The notes: generated by a model not told the origin, from the sequence alone. Positions 26,499 to 35,972 are shown, counted from the stretch's first letter. The stretch is DNA of 64,000 nucleotides from SZUA-442 sp963753185 (GCA_963753185.1 CAVWBO010000007.1:2232001-2296000); one strand, 5' to 3'. Numbers and translations are program-made.

Positions 26499-27299
26499 CT
26501 AGGCCCCGTCATGGCCCGTCCTGTCGGCCGGTTTTCGCACTCTTCCGATCCTCTGTGCCAAGAGTTGCCTCGTGACGAGCACCATGAACATGGGATTGTT
26601 CAAGATGTAGCGCCTCCAGAGCCTTCGGGGCTCCCTGCTGAGGCGATACAGCCACTCGAGCCCCGAGCGCATCATCCACGCCGGCGCTTCCTCGACGGTC
26701 CCTGCGATGAAGTCGAACGCCGCTCCCACGCCGATGAGCGCCATGCCGGGTAGCTCCGCTGACACCCGGTTCATCCACAGCTCCTGCTTCGGCATGCCGA
26801 GACCCACCCAGACGATGTCGGCACCGCTGGCGCGGATCCTCTCGATGTCCGCCGCGTCCTGCTCAGGAGTTGGCGGGGCGAAAGGCGGGGAGTACATACC
26901 GACGACCTCGGCCTCTGGGGCGATGTCCGATATCGACTCCACAAGCCGTTCCAGGGTCTCAGGCGTGCTTCCGTAGAGGTAGTGGCTCCAACCTCGCTCT
27001 GCAGATTCCATGAGGGCCCGGCGCATCAGGTCAGGGCCATAGACCCTTGTCTGGTCCGGATTCGCGGTACGTCGGAGGGTCCACACGAGCGGAACGCCAT
27101 CCGGAGTCGAGACGGCCGTCGCGTCGAGCGCGGCTCGCAGGACGGGATCGCGCCTTGCCGACATCACGGAATGGACGTTGCACACCGCGATCGAGAGTGC
27201 CCGGTCGGGTCGACGGGAACTCACCACCTCGATGACTTCGTCGTACGACGTCATCGAGATCCACGTGCCGACCACTGGGGACTTCTCTGGAAGCTCCAT
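26499..27299 (-). CDS. WecG/TagA/CpsF family glycosyltransferase (GT26)
   Basis: The 266-residue enzyme has the GT26 hallmarks CNVHSVMSARRDP, TPDGVPLVW, RVYGPDLM, HYLYGSTPETLERL, GADIVWVGLGMPKQELWM and GVGAAFDFIAGTVEEAPAWM. GT26 enzymes add N-acetylmannosamine (or ManNAcA) to GlcNAc-PP-polyprenol, early in teichoic acid linkage units or enterobacterial common antigen. A UDP-GlcNAc 2-epimerase gene (38547) in the window could make the donor. The basic, aromatic C-terminus (LSREPRRLWRRYI) fits membrane binding. ATG 27299 has GAGG at 5 nt; GTG 27305 is also possible. A 216-bp gap before it may carry a promoter. Confidence 0.9.
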   Translation of the reverse strand: MELPEKSPVVGTWISMTSYDEVIEVVSSRRPDRALSIAVCNVHSVMSARRDPVLRAALDATAVSTPDGVPLVWTLRRTANPDQTRVYGPDLMRRALMESAERGWSHYLYGSTPETLERLVESISDIAPEAEVVGMYSPPFAPPTPEQDAADIERIRASGADIVWVGLGMPKQELWMNRVSAELPGMALIGVGAAFDFIAGTVEEAPAWMMRSGLEWLYRLSREPRRLWRRYILNNPMFMVLVTRQLLAQRIGRVRKPADRTGHDGA

Positions 27300-27515
27300 C
27301 GTCACCTCATCGTCCCCCTTGGAGACTGTGGGTTCTCCACTTCAACGTTCATCCGCGACACCCAAACTTGGAGCATCGCTTGGCCGATGGAGCGACCGAG
27401 GGTCGGCTCAAGACGCTGGCAGAGGATGCCACCGTTGAGAACCGGTCATCGCCCGGACCAGGCGAGTTGTGCGTGTCGACCATATGTCCATCGTTCGTGC
27501 GCTCGGCACGCCCGA

Positions 27516-28538
27516 TCAACCGAGAATGCTTCCGTGGACGGCAGGATCGAGGTTGTACCTCATGGCATCCTCAAACGTCGTTCGCATGTCCCGCGTCGGG
27601 TTCCAGCCGAGCTCCTGGAGCTTGGTGATGTCCGGCGGAACCCTGTCCATGTCTTCATAACCCTTGCCGTAGAACTCCTCACCCGAGATCTCGATGATCT
27701 CATTCTCGGCCGGTCTACCGGTGAGCTCGGTGTACATGGCCTTCATGTAGAGAGCCAGTTCGCGGATGGACGTGTCCGTCGTCGGGTTGCCCACGTTGTA
27801 GATCTGATTGGTGGTGCGTGGATCGTCGATGATGATCGAGAACGCATCAGCTGCGTCATCGATGTGCGTGAAGCTCCGGCGCTGGTTCCCGCCATCGACA
27901 AGGTACATGGGGCCACCCGTGATCAATGCCGACATGAAGTGGGCAAAGACCCGCGGTCCACCCAAGGTGCCTGCCTCGACCAGATAGTCGAACCTGGGAC
28001 CCACGAAGTTGAACGGACGGATGATGGTGTATTCAAGGTCGCCGCGTAGCCCGTGGGCATGGAGGATCCGCTCGAGGAACTGCTTGCCAGTGGCGTAGAT
28101 CCACCGCTGCTTCGTTGTCGGTCCCATGATCAGATCCGACGTCTCCTCGTTGTATGCGCCATCGCGTCCGGACTTGCCATACACCTCTGACGTCGAATAC
28201 TGGATCAGGCGCTTGCCATGGTCGATGCACATCTGGGTGATCGCCATGTTCTCGAAGAAGTTCAACTTCACCACATCGAGCGGTGCAGCCACGTAGATAC
28301 TCGGGTTCGCGTATGCGATGAGGTCGACGACCACATCACTCTGCTTGATGAGCTCCTCGACGTCGTCATGGCTCTCTGTGATGTCCATGTCGATGTAGGT
28401 GAAGTTGGGGCCCTCTATGCCCTCAAGCTTGTCGGCCGTCTTGTCGACGCCCACCACCTCATGCTCACCCCGTTCGATCAGATGATCGACGAGGTTCGAG
28501 CCGATGAATCCTCCAGCCCCAATCAACAACAGTTTCAC
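27516..28538 (-). CDS. NAD-dependent epimerase/decarboxylase, ArnA-DH / UDP-apiose-xylose synthase type
   Basis: The 340-residue SDR enzyme has GAGGFIGSNLVDHL, the catalytic STSEVYGK and YATGKQFLER (YxxxK), and EETSDLIMGPTTKQRW and IIRPFNFVGPRFD. These are the signature of the UDP-glucuronate decarboxylase domain of ArnA and of plant AXS. It probably oxidises and decarboxylates UDP-GlcA to UDP-4-keto-pentose, UDP-xylose or UDP-apiose. UDP-GlcA would come from ugd nearby. Start GTG 28538 is set by AAGGAG 5 nt upstream; the longer open frame has no such site. It lies 46 bp downstream of the phosphoglycosyltransferase gene, likely in the same transcript. Confidence 0.87.
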   Translation of the reverse strand: MKLLLIGAGGFIGSNLVDHLIERGEHEVVGVDKTADKLEGIEGPNFTYIDMDITESHDDVEELIKQSDVVVDLIAYANPSIYVAAPLDVVKLNFFENMAITQMCIDHGKRLIQYSTSEVYGKSGRDGAYNEETSDLIMGPTTKQRWIYATGKQFLERILHAHGLRGDLEYTIIRPFNFVGPRFDYLVEAGTLGGPRVFAHFMSALITGGPMYLVDGGNQRRSFTHIDDAADAFSIIIDDPRTTNQIYNVGNPTTDTSIRELALYMKAMYTELTGRPAENEIIEISGEEFYGKGYEDMDRVPPDITKLQELGWNPTRDMRTTFEDAMRYNLDPAVHGSILG

Positions 28539-28584
28539 GACTACTCCTTGGTCTTCCTGTCCACCACGACGGCCCAATGGACCG

Positions 28585-29280
28585 TCAATGACCTTTGTTC
28601 GAACCCAGCATCGCCGACGGCGTTCGCACGACGATCCCGAAGTCTGTAGAGAGGCTGATGCTGTCGACATACGCGATGTCGATTTCGGTTGCCTCGTGCA
28701 TCGGGACGTCGCCTCGTGCAGAGACCTGCCACAGTCCCGTCAGGCCCGGCTTGACCTCGTGCCGGCGATGCTGCCACGGCTCGTAGCGCTCGACGATGTT
28801 GGGCAGCTCGGGTCGAGGACCGATGAGACTCATGTGCCCGAGCGCGACATTCCAGAACTGCGGGATCTCGTCGAGGCTCCACTTTCGAAGGAACCGACCA
28901 AGGCCCGTGTGACGCGGGTCGTTTGCCGACTTGTGGTTCACGCGCCGATCGCTGCCGTCAATTGGAGCGGCAGCCATTCGACGATCCTGGTTCATCGTCC
29001 GGAACTTGTAGACGGTGAAGGGAACGCCAAACCGGCCGATGCGTTCCTGCCGGAAAATGGCTGGCCTTCCCATCTGCCACCAGATCAGGGGAACGATGAT
29101 GAGCACGATTGGGAGGGTGATGATGCTCAGGAGGATTCCCGCCGTCCGGTCTATGAAGGGCTTGACGAATCGCTCGTACACGCCGGGGGCGTGGACTTCC
29201 GGCACCGCACGCAACTGCGCCTTGTGCTCCGAAGCCGCATCGATGCCGGCAGCGGCCGCGTTGCGATCGCGCTTCTGCAT
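28585..29280 (-). CDS. Polyprenyl-phosphate sugar-1-phosphate transferase (short form)
   Basis: This 231-residue monotopic phosphoglycosyltransferase starts a lipid-linked glycan by moving a sugar phosphate from a UDP-sugar to undecaprenyl phosphate. It has one hydrophobic re-entrant segment (ILLSIITLPIVLIIVPLIWW), RQERIGRFGVPFTVYKFRTM, the catalytic LDEIPQFWNV and SLIGPRPELP, and PGLTGLWQVSARG. It lacks the N-terminal multi-TM domain of WbaP and so resembles PglC or WecA-independent short enzymes. It sits between rmlD and the ArnA/AXS-like gene. A second, long enzyme of this family is at 48286. Confidence 0.92.
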   Translation of the reverse strand: MQKRDRNAAAAGIDAASEHKAQLRAVPEVHAPGVYERFVKPFIDRTAGILLSIITLPIVLIIVPLIWWQMGRPAIFRQERIGRFGVPFTVYKFRTMNQDRRMAAAPIDGSDRRVNHKSANDPRHTGLGRFLRKWSLDEIPQFWNVALGHMSLIGPRPELPNIVERYEPWQHRRHEVKPGLTGLWQVSARGDVPMHEATEIDIAYVDSISLSTDFGIVVRTPSAMLGSNKGH

Positions 29281-29397
29281 GGTCCCTTCCTAAGTCCGCC
29301 TGCCTCGAAGTATATGGACGCCTCGGGGTCGCACAAGAACGAACGCGACGCGTCCGGTCTGACTAGTCAGGAACCCGGACGGATCGGCCAGAACTCG

Positions 29398-30238
29398 TCA
29401 GCGAGAGGCTTGGAGAAGGGCGATCGCACGTGAGAGGGCCTCCCGATAATCGGGAAGCGGGGCAAGGCCGAGGTCGTCACGTCGCTCTGAATCGAGAACC
29501 GAGTTCGCCGGACGTTTCGCCGCTGTCGGATAGTCCGATGTCGAGCACGGATGTACTCGATCAGTGTCCAGGTCCGCCATGCTCTGCGATCTCACGTGCA
29601 ATCTCGAACCAGCTCGCCTCGCCGGCGTTCGTCAGGTGGAGAATGCCGTGAACGCCTGCATCGATGGCAGCCATCGTTGCGCCAGCGAGGTCGTCGACGA
29701 ACGTGGGACGGCCGCGCTGGTCATCGATCACAGTCACGTCACCGCGCCCGATCAAGTCGAGCATCACCGATGCGAAGCTCCGGTGCGTTCCCGACATCAC
29801 CCAGGACGTCCGGACGACGAGGGCCTGGGAATCGGCCTCGAGGGCGAGGACCTCGCCGTCGCGCTTCGTGTCTCCGTAGACGTTGATGGGTGCCGTGTCG
29901 TCGCTCTCTACGTATCCGCGTGACTTTGTCCCGTCGAACACGTAATCGGTCGAGAAGGTGACGAAGCGGGATCCGACGATCCGGCATGCGCGCGCCATTA
30001 CGGCAACCGCATCCGTATTGACCTGCCTGGCAACCTCGGGCTCGCTCTCGGCACGATCGACGGCCGTATATGCGGCACAGTTGATGAGAACTGCAGGACG
30101 CACGTCCTCGACCACCTGCGTGATCCGGTGCGGGTGGGTGAGGTCGAGCGATGCCCGATCGAGGAGGATCGCACTGTCGCCGAGCAGCTTCGAGAACGCG
30201 TGCCCGAGCTGGCCGGAAGCTCCGGTCACGACGATCAC
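29398..30238 (-). CDS. rmlD: dTDP-4-dehydrorhamnose reductase (frameshift near 29575)
   Basis: This SDR enzyme makes the last step to dTDP-L-rhamnose. It has VVTGASGQLGHAF, INCAAYTAVDRAE, the catalytic FSTDYVFDG and NVYGDTKRDGE (YxxxK), VRTSWVMSG and RPTFVDDLA. The continuous frame ends at 29561 after IAEHGGPGH. One extra C near 29575 hides the normal ending; the next frame reads LDTDRVHPCSTSDYP then KRPANSVLDSERRDDLG, which is a standard RmlD C-terminus, to a stop at 29398. The start is 2 nt from the rmlA stop, so both are in one transcript. An indel in the consensus is more likely than loss of a core pathway enzyme. Confidence 0.9.
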
Positions 30239-30240
30239 GC

Positions 30241-31107
30241 TCAGCCGATCCCCTCCACGAGAACCGCCTCGACATAGTCGCGATAACCGCTCTTCGGCAT
30301 CGACTCGACGAGGTCCCCGAGCTGGACTGCGGTGAGGTATCCCTGTTTGAACGCGATCTCCTCAAGGCATGCGATCTTGAAACCCTGCCGGTGCTCGATC
30401 GTTGCTATGAAGTTGGCAGCCTCGAGCAACGAGTCGTGTGTGCCGGAGTCGAGCCATGCGATGCCTCGCTCGAGCCGCTTGGCGCGAAGCTGACCTCGGT
30501 CCATGTATGCACGGATGAGGTCGGTGATCTCCAGCTCCCCACGAGCCGATGGCACCAGGCCTCGTGCGAGGGATGCGACGTGGTTGTCGAAGAGGTACAG
30601 GCCGGGAACGGCGAGATGTGAGCGCGGACGCTGCGGCTTCTCCTCGAGGGAGATGACGACGTCACCGTCGAGCTCCACGACGCCGTATCGCTGCGGATCC
30701 TTGACCGGATAGGCGAAGACGACAGCCCCGGATTCGAATGAGGACGTCAACTCGGCGAGCCCGAGGTCGCCGTAGAAGATGTTGTCACCGAGGATGAGAG
30801 CGACCTCATCGTCACCGATGAAGGCCTCGCCGATGACGAAGGCCTCGGCGATGCCCCTCGGTTCATCCTGGACCGCATACTCGATCGATATTCCCCACTG
30901 GGTACCGTTCTGGAGGAGCGACTCGAATCTGGGGACGTCGGTATGCGTCGATATCAGGAGAATCTCGCGTATTCCTGCATCCATCAATGTGGCGAGTGGG
31001 TAGTAGATCATCGGCTTGTCGTATACCGGTTGAAGCTGCTTGCTCGCTACTCGCGTCATCGGGTCGAGCCGCGATCCGGCGCCTCCGGCCAGGACGATCC
31101 CCTTCAT
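30241..31107 (-). CDS. rmlA: Glucose-1-phosphate thymidylyltransferase
   Basis: The 288-residue enzyme makes dTDP-glucose from dTTP and glucose-1-phosphate, the first step to dTDP-rhamnose. It shows GIVLAGGAGSRLDPMT, KQLQPVYDKPMIYYPL, YAVQDEPRGIAEAF, ILGDNIFYGD, VSLEEKPQRPRS-like EEKP motif and WLDSGTHDSLLEA. ATG 31107 is preceded by GAAGG and overlaps the rmlB stop as ATGA (31104-31107). The length and motifs are normal for RmlA. Confidence 0.95.
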   Translation of the reverse strand: MKGIVLAGGAGSRLDPMTRVASKQLQPVYDKPMIYYPLATLMDAGIREILLISTHTDVPRFESLLQNGTQWGISIEYAVQDEPRGIAEAFVIGEAFIGDDEVALILGDNIFYGDLGLAELTSSFESGAVVFAYPVKDPQRYGVVELDGDVVISLEEKPQRPRSHLAVPGLYLFDNHVASLARGLVPSARGELEITDLIRAYMDRGQLRAKRLERGIAWLDSGTHDSLLEAANFIATIEHRQGFKIACLEEIAFKQGYLTAVQLGDLVESMPKSGYRDYVEAVLVEGIG

Positions 31108-32072
31108 GGTCGCGCCTTCAGTGGTTCCCACCAATCCCTGCGGGACCGGTACCAGTCGATGGTCGCTGCGAGATGCGTGTCGAAATCGTGCTGGGGCTTC
31201 CAGCCGAGGGCACGGATCTTCGAGGAGTCGACCGCATATCGCACATCGTGACCGAGCCGGTCCTCGACGTTGTCGATCCGGTCTGCACCCTCCCCCATCG
31301 CCGCGAGGATTCGGAGGGTCAGGTCCAGGTTGGAGAGTTGGGCATTGGCTCCGATGTTGTAGATCTCGCCAGGATCCCCCTCATCGACCAGCAGGTGAAG
31401 GGCAGCCGTATGGTCGTCGACATAGAGCCAGTCCCGTTCGTTGCGGCCGTCCCCATACAGGGGCACGTTGCATCCATCCAGCAGGTTCGTCACAAACAGG
31501 GGGATCACCTTCTCCGGAAACTGGTACGGACCGTAGTTGTTCGTGCACCGAGTGACCAAGACGTCGTACCCGAAGGTCGTGTGGTACGACAACGCGAGGA
31601 GGTCCGATCCGGCCTTCGACGACGAGTACGGCGAGGACGGTTGGAGAAAGGCCGATTCGTCTGGAAACCCCTCGGCGACCGATCCGTAGACTTCGTCCGT
31701 GGACACATGGATGAACCTCGGGATCGCGTGACGCCGGGCGGCCTCGAGGAGGACGCCGGTCCCCACCACGTTGGTCTCCAGGAACACGGTGGGTCCCGCG
31801 ATCGATCGGTCCACGTGGCTCTCCGCTGCGAAGTGGACGATCACGTCGTGGCCCGGAATCACCTCGTCCACAACGCCCGCGTCGCGTATGTCGCCCTTCA
31901 CGAGCGTGTGCCGCCCGAGCCGGTCGAGTTCGACCACTGTCGCAGGAACGCCCGCATACGTCATGGTGTCGAGGTTCGTGACGGTGGCCTCCGGCTCACA
32001 GGAGAGCACCCGCCGAATGAAGTTCGAGCCGATGAACCCCGCCCCTCCGGTCACGAGATACTTGCGAGCCAT
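31104..32072 (-). CDS. rmlB: dTDP-glucose 4,6-dehydratase
   Basis: The 322-residue SDR enzyme converts dTDP-glucose to dTDP-4-keto-6-deoxyglucose. It has LVTGGAGFIGSNFIRR, HFAAESHVDRSI, VSTDEVYGS, YSSSKAGSDLL (YxxxK), TRCTNNYGPYQFPEKV and ERDWLYVDDH. The frame is open upstream, but MARKYLVTGG at 32072 is the canonical start and lies 19 nt after rmlC. It couples to rmlA through an ATGA overlap. Confidence 0.96.
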   Translation of the reverse strand: MARKYLVTGGAGFIGSNFIRRVLSCEPEATVTNLDTMTYAGVPATVVELDRLGRHTLVKGDIRDAGVVDEVIPGHDVIVHFAAESHVDRSIAGPTVFLETNVVGTGVLLEAARRHAIPRFIHVSTDEVYGSVAEGFPDESAFLQPSSPYSSSKAGSDLLALSYHTTFGYDVLVTRCTNNYGPYQFPEKVIPLFVTNLLDGCNVPLYGDGRNERDWLYVDDHTAALHLLVDEGDPGEIYNIGANAQLSNLDLTLRILAAMGEGADRIDNVEDRLGHDVRYAVDSSKIRALGWKPQHDFDTHLAATIDWYRSRRDWWEPLKARP

Positions 32073-32091
32073 GTGTGCTCCCTGTGTCGCC

Positions 32092-32655
32092 TCAGTCGAA
32101 GACCTCGGCATCGGCGAGGAGGGGCGCAGCGGCATCCCTCGGCGACACGAGTGGGTCTTCACCGTTGATGGGCCATGTGATCCCGATCGCCGGGTCATCC
32201 CACTTGATCGATCGCTCGGCCGCCAGATCGTAGTGACCAGTCGTCTTGTAGACCAGCTCAGCCTCGTCGGTAAGTGCAATGTAGCCGTGTGCAAATCCCT
32301 CGGGAATCCACAGCTGACGAAGATTGGCGGCACTGAGAATCGACCCGTACCACTGGCCAAACGTCGGTGACGACCGGCGGATGTCAACGGCGACGTCGAA
32401 CACCTCACCCGTGCTCACCCTGACGAGCTTGCCCTGCGGACTTGGCGGTAGTTGGTAGTGCAAGCCACGTAGCACCCCCCGGCGGGAAACGGACACGTTG
32501 TCCTGCATGAACTCATGCCGACCCCCGAGAACCTCCTCATACCGGTCGCGGTTGTACACCTCGACGAACCACCCGCGCTCGTCGCGATGACAGAACGGGG
32601 TGATCACGGCCAAGCCAGCAATCGGCGTCGCCTCAACCGTGGGCTGAATCGACAT
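32092..32655 (-). CDS. rmlC: dTDP-4-dehydrorhamnose 3,5-epimerase
   Basis: This 187-residue cupin enzyme epimerises dTDP-4-keto-6-deoxyglucose at C3 and C5. It has HRDERGWFVEVYNRDRY, FMQDNVSVSRRGVLRGLHYQ with the catalytic His, GKLVRVSTGEVFDVAVDIR and LWIPEGFAHGY. The length is typical. It starts 3 nt after the stop of the ABC ATPase gene, which places the rhamnose genes in the exporter transcript. Confidence 0.95.
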   Translation of the reverse strand: MSIQPTVEATPIAGLAVITPFCHRDERGWFVEVYNRDRYEEVLGGRHEFMQDNVSVSRRGVLRGLHYQLPPSPQGKLVRVSTGEVFDVAVDIRRSSPTFGQWYGSILSAANLRQLWIPEGFAHGYIALTDEAELVYKTTGHYDLAAERSIKWDDPAIGITWPINGEDPLVSPRDAAAPLLADAEVFD

Positions 32656-32658
32656 GCG

Positions 32659-33399
32659 TCACAAGGATGACCGGTACGCGGTGATGACCTCTTTGGCAGC
32701 ACCGGCGGCCTTCACGTACCCCCGGTCGAACCACATCGCGCGCTCACACAGGTTCTCGATCATCGATAGCGAATGGGAAACCATCACGACAGATGTCCCC
32801 CCGTCCATGAGGAACTGGATGCGGTCGAGCGACTTGGTGCGAAAGGCCTCGTCCCCGACGGAAAGGACTTCATCAATGAGGAGGACATCCGGCTTCACAT
32901 CCGTCGCGACAGCGAATCCGAGACGCGCGACCATACCGGTGGAGTATCCGCGCATCGGGACGTCGATGAAGTCCAACAGGCCAGCCCACTCGGCAAGCGG
33001 CACAACTCTCTCTTCCATCTCCCGTGCCTCACGTCCCAGCAGTGTCCCGTTCAGGATGATGTTCTCGCGGCCGGTTTGTTCCATGTTCATTCCACCGCTG
33101 AGCTCGATCATCGGCGACAATCGGCCTCGAACGATGACCCTCCCCCGGGTAGGTCTCAGCACGCCAGCAAGCACCTTCATCAGCGTGCTCTTGCCAGCCC
33201 CATTCGCACCAATGACGCCGACGATCTCACCAGGATCGACCGTGAACGAGACATCGTTCAGCGCCCACAGATCCTCGTAGACGACCTGTCGCTTCAGCAT
33301 GCTGATGACGTACTCCTTCGCGGTGCCCGCGCGATGCCTGGCCAATTGGTAGGCCAGGGAGACGTCCCGAACCTCAATGGACGGTACGGCCTCACTCAT
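32659..33399 (-). CDS. wzt: Polysaccharide/teichoic acid ABC exporter, ATP-binding subunit
   Basis: This 246-residue ATPase has Walker A GANGAGKST, a family-type signature YSTGMVARLGF, Walker B DVLLIDEVLSVGD and switch His in MVSHSLSMI. YSTGM in place of LSGGQ is typical of Wzt/TagH/RfbB exporters of lipid-linked glycans. It lacks the C-terminal O-antigen-binding extension of some Wzt proteins, so it resembles short forms such as TagH core or RfbE. ATG 33399 overlaps the permease stop as ATGA. Confidence 0.93.
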   Translation of the reverse strand: MSEAVPSIEVRDVSLAYQLARHRAGTAKEYVISMLKRQVVYEDLWALNDVSFTVDPGEIVGVIGANGAGKSTLMKVLAGVLRPTRGRVIVRGRLSPMIELSGGMNMEQTGRENIILNGTLLGREAREMEERVVPLAEWAGLLDFIDVPMRGYSTGMVARLGFAVATDVKPDVLLIDEVLSVGDEAFRTKSLDRIQFLMDGGTSVVMVSHSLSMIENLCERAMWFDRGYVKAAGAAKEVITAYRSSL

Positions 33400-34229
33400 A
33401 GCTTCACCACCATCGCTCGCCAACTCCTGGAGAAGACCCATACACCAACGGCGACGAACACGACTGCGGAGAGGCCCATCATGGCGAAGTTCCAGGCTGG
33501 AGCGAAGTCGCCGCGGTAGAGGAAGCCGCGGAACACCTCCAAGTAGGAGTAGAGCGGGTTGATCTTCACGATGAACTGGTATTGCTCCGGGATCATCTCG
33601 ATGGGATAGAACGTCGGCACGAGCCAAATGGCCAACTGGATGAGGATGCGGACGAAGTCGATGGTGTCATAGAAGTGCACGGCGGCGGAGGCGATGATCA
33701 TGCCTACCCCGGTGACCAGCAGGAGCATGGCAAGTGCGGGAAGCGGCACCAGAACGATCGTCCACGGGATCGCCGTGCCCGTGAGAACCATCACGAGTAG
33801 CAGGACCACCATGCCGAGGCCGAAGTTCACAAGCGCTGCTACCGCCGAGGTGAAGGCGAAGACCTCGCCCGGCACGCGGATCTTGGAGAGAATCGACTTG
33901 CTCGCGATCAATGAGTTCCCGGCAGCCAGCACACCCTGCGAGAAGAACGTCTGAATCAGCAATATCCCCGACAGCAGATAGACGATGAACGGAACATCCT
34001 CAGAGATCCGCGTGAACAGCTGGGAGAAGACAAGCCACATGACCGCAGCCGTCAGCATCGGATTCAGAAGGGTCCACCAGACGCCAAGGACCGATCGCTT
34101 GTACCTGACCGTGAGTTCCCGCGCTACCAACAGGCGAATCAGGGACCGACGGGTCCACAACGTGTGCGCTTCATCGAGAAACGGGCGATGCACCTCCGCG
34201 GAGTCATAAACCTGAGAAGTCACAGTCAT
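33396..34229 (-). CDS. wzm: Polysaccharide/teichoic acid ABC exporter, permease subunit
   Basis: This 277-residue ABC-2 permease has an amphipathic N-terminus (LLVARELTVRYKRSVLGVWW), about six membrane segments and an FYPIEMIP loop before the last part, as in Wzm/TagG. With the adjacent ATPase it would flip a lipid-linked glycan outward. ATG 34229 is chosen; an in-frame GTG at 34274 would add 15 residues, and neither has a strong ribosome site. It is the first gene of the minus-strand exporter-rhamnose transcript. Confidence 0.92.
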   Translation of the reverse strand: MTVTSQVYDSAEVHRPFLDEAHTLWTRRSLIRLLVARELTVRYKRSVLGVWWTLLNPMLTAAVMWLVFSQLFTRISEDVPFIVYLLSGILLIQTFFSQGVLAAGNSLIASKSILSKIRVPGEVFAFTSAVAALVNFGLGMVVLLLVMVLTGTAIPWTIVLVPLPALAMLLLVTGVGMIIASAAVHFYDTIDFVRILIQLAIWLVPTFYPIEMIPEQYQFIVKINPLYSYLEVFRGFLYRGDFAPAWNFAMMGLSAVVFVAVGVWVFSRSWRAMVVKL

Positions 34230-34375
34230 CGCTTCACGACCAAGCCAGTCATGGAGCAGCCGAGTACTGCTCACATCTCGGGAACTCTACCCACGTGGCA
34301 CAGACGACCGCCCTATCCGGACCCAGACGACCACACCGTCAATGGCGGCATCAATTGCAGCCATCGTGCAATCCA

Positions 34376-34393
34376 GAGTGACGCGTGTCACTC
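34376..34393. promoter_or_regulatory. Inverted repeat between divergent genes (possible operator)
   Basis: GAGTGAC-GCGT-GTCACTC is a perfect 7-bp inverted repeat with a 4-nt spacer in the 201-bp gap between wzm and the plus-strand glycosyltransferase, 38 bp before the latter's ATG. Position and symmetry fit a dimeric regulator site. No regulator gene is nearby. Confidence 0.35.
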
Positions 34394-34430
34394 GATCAGC
34401 GCCTACCCGTCGTGAAGCAGCTGAGGAAGC

Positions 34431-35972
34431 ATGGCTGACAGCTACGATCGTCAGATGCTCACCTTCGAACCGGATTTGTTCCGTGTCTTTCGGATCGATG
34501 ACGACGCCAAGGGAGATGTTTCGCTATCTCCCATTCCTGCAGGCGATCGGTGGCCGGATGTGGAAGAGGCCATTCGTGCGGCCTCTGCTACAGCAGGGAG
34601 AGTTCTCGTCGTCCGGCCGGGTGTGATCCTCCACCACAGGGTCGAAGCGGAGGTGGCCGATGCGCTGCGTGACCCGGGACTTCAGCCAATCCGGTGGCTC
34701 GCGATCGCCAGCGACGGACTCGATATCACGGGAACCAGGTGGGACACGGGCAACTACCTCGATGATCCGACAGATCCAGCACCACGACCACTGCGGATCG
34801 CCGCCGTCGCCGAGCCTGCACTCATGGTCATCAACACAGGAGCCGTCGCGTGGTCCGACCTTTCGTCAGGTACGTCCAGCTATGGTCAGTTCGTCGAAGA
34901 GCTGATTCGTTGCGGCATTCCGGTCTACATCACGCATCGACTCCGCTTCTCCGCCCCCGAACCGCTCACACCGACCAGTTCCCCGACGCCCATGCCGCAC
35001 GACTTCATCAACCTCGAAGCAGTACGACGTGATCCATCAATCACGATCATTGTGCGCACGACATGCCAACGTCCCTCGCTTCTCCGCCGAGGGCTGAGTG
35101 AGATCATTGCCGAGCAGGGTCGCTTCCGCGGAGTTGCAGACGTAATCGTCGCATCAGACCAATCTGAGATGACGATCGACCACCACCTGGAGGCCTTGGG
35201 TATCGGCTCGTCAGCCAGAGTGCGCTCCGTGACGAGCTCACCGGTCGATCTCCCGCTGCGCACCGCGACACTGCTTGCGGGCTTGAATGCCGCGGCGACG
35301 GACTATGTGTGGTTCGTCGATGACGACGATTGGGTTTCGCCTGGTTCGCTCACGGCAATCACGTCCTGTGTCCATGCGAATGACCGTCCACTCATCATCG
35401 GCGCCGTGACTGCTTTCGAAGAAGAGTGGGTCGGTGACAACGTTGATGCTCGTACATCGATCCGGACCTACCTACCGGACGAGTGGTTTCGCGCGTTCAC
35501 CGGCTGGAACCACCTGCCAAATTGCGCCCTCATCTTCCCACGCGAGGCACTCATGAAACGCCTAGCGGCAACACCCCTTATCCATGACCTGGGAGAAGAC
35601 TATGCGCTTCAGCTGCTCGCGCTGACTGCGCCGGACGTGACCGTCGCGACGACCTCCGAGCAGATCGCGAACGTGTCGATGAGATCCGAGGGCACGACGG
35701 TGGGTATGGAGGATCGAAGGCCATGGCTGCAGGACATCGGCTCCCACCTCTCCGAACTGACTCGGGATCCGCGGGCGTCGTCTGCCGCCGTCTGGCGATT
35801 GGGCCATGCTGTTCGCTCACTCCCCTATCCCTCGACAGGCACCGTACGCCTTTCCGAGGCAGGTGACGACGCCATCGATCGAGCTCCTCGGCTGCGGCGA
35901 TGGCTGGATCGATTCATGCAACCCAGCCGAGCCGGATCGGAATCAGAGGCACTACCTGCGGTCGAACCATGA
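34431..35972 (+). CDS. Glycosyltransferase family 2-like protein with N-terminal domain
   Basis: The 513-residue protein has a GT-A-like domain at about 200-420: ITIIVRTTCQRPSLLRRGL, a donor loop ending LAGLNAAATDYVWFVDDDDW with the DxD site, and GWNHLPNCALIFPREAL. The N-terminal 190 residues (RVLVVRPGVILHHRVE, PALMVINTGAVAW) resemble no family I can name. The start ATG has GAGGAAGC upstream. Its stop overlaps the next start as ATGA, so it is coupled to the membrane protein at 35969. Donor and acceptor are unknown. Confidence 0.78.
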   Translation: MADSYDRQMLTFEPDLFRVFRIDDDAKGDVSLSPIPAGDRWPDVEEAIRAASATAGRVLVVRPGVILHHRVEAEVADALRDPGLQPIRWLAIASDGLDITGTRWDTGNYLDDPTDPAPRPLRIAAVAEPALMVINTGAVAWSDLSSGTSSYGQFVEELIRCGIPVYITHRLRFSAPEPLTPTSSPTPMPHDFINLEAVRRDPSITIIVRTTCQRPSLLRRGLSEIIAEQGRFRGVADVIVASDQSEMTIDHHLEALGIGSSARVRSVTSSPVDLPLRTATLLAGLNAAATDYVWFVDDDDWVSPGSLTAITSCVHANDRPLIIGAVTAFEEEWVGDNVDARTSIRTYLPDEWFRAFTGWNHLPNCALIFPREALMKRLAATPLIHDLGEDYALQLLALTAPDVTVATTSEQIANVSMRSEGTTVGMEDRRPWLQDIGSHLSELTRDPRASSAAVWRLGHAVRSLPYPSTGTVRLSEAGDDAIDRAPRLRRWLDRFMQPSRAGSESEALPAVEP

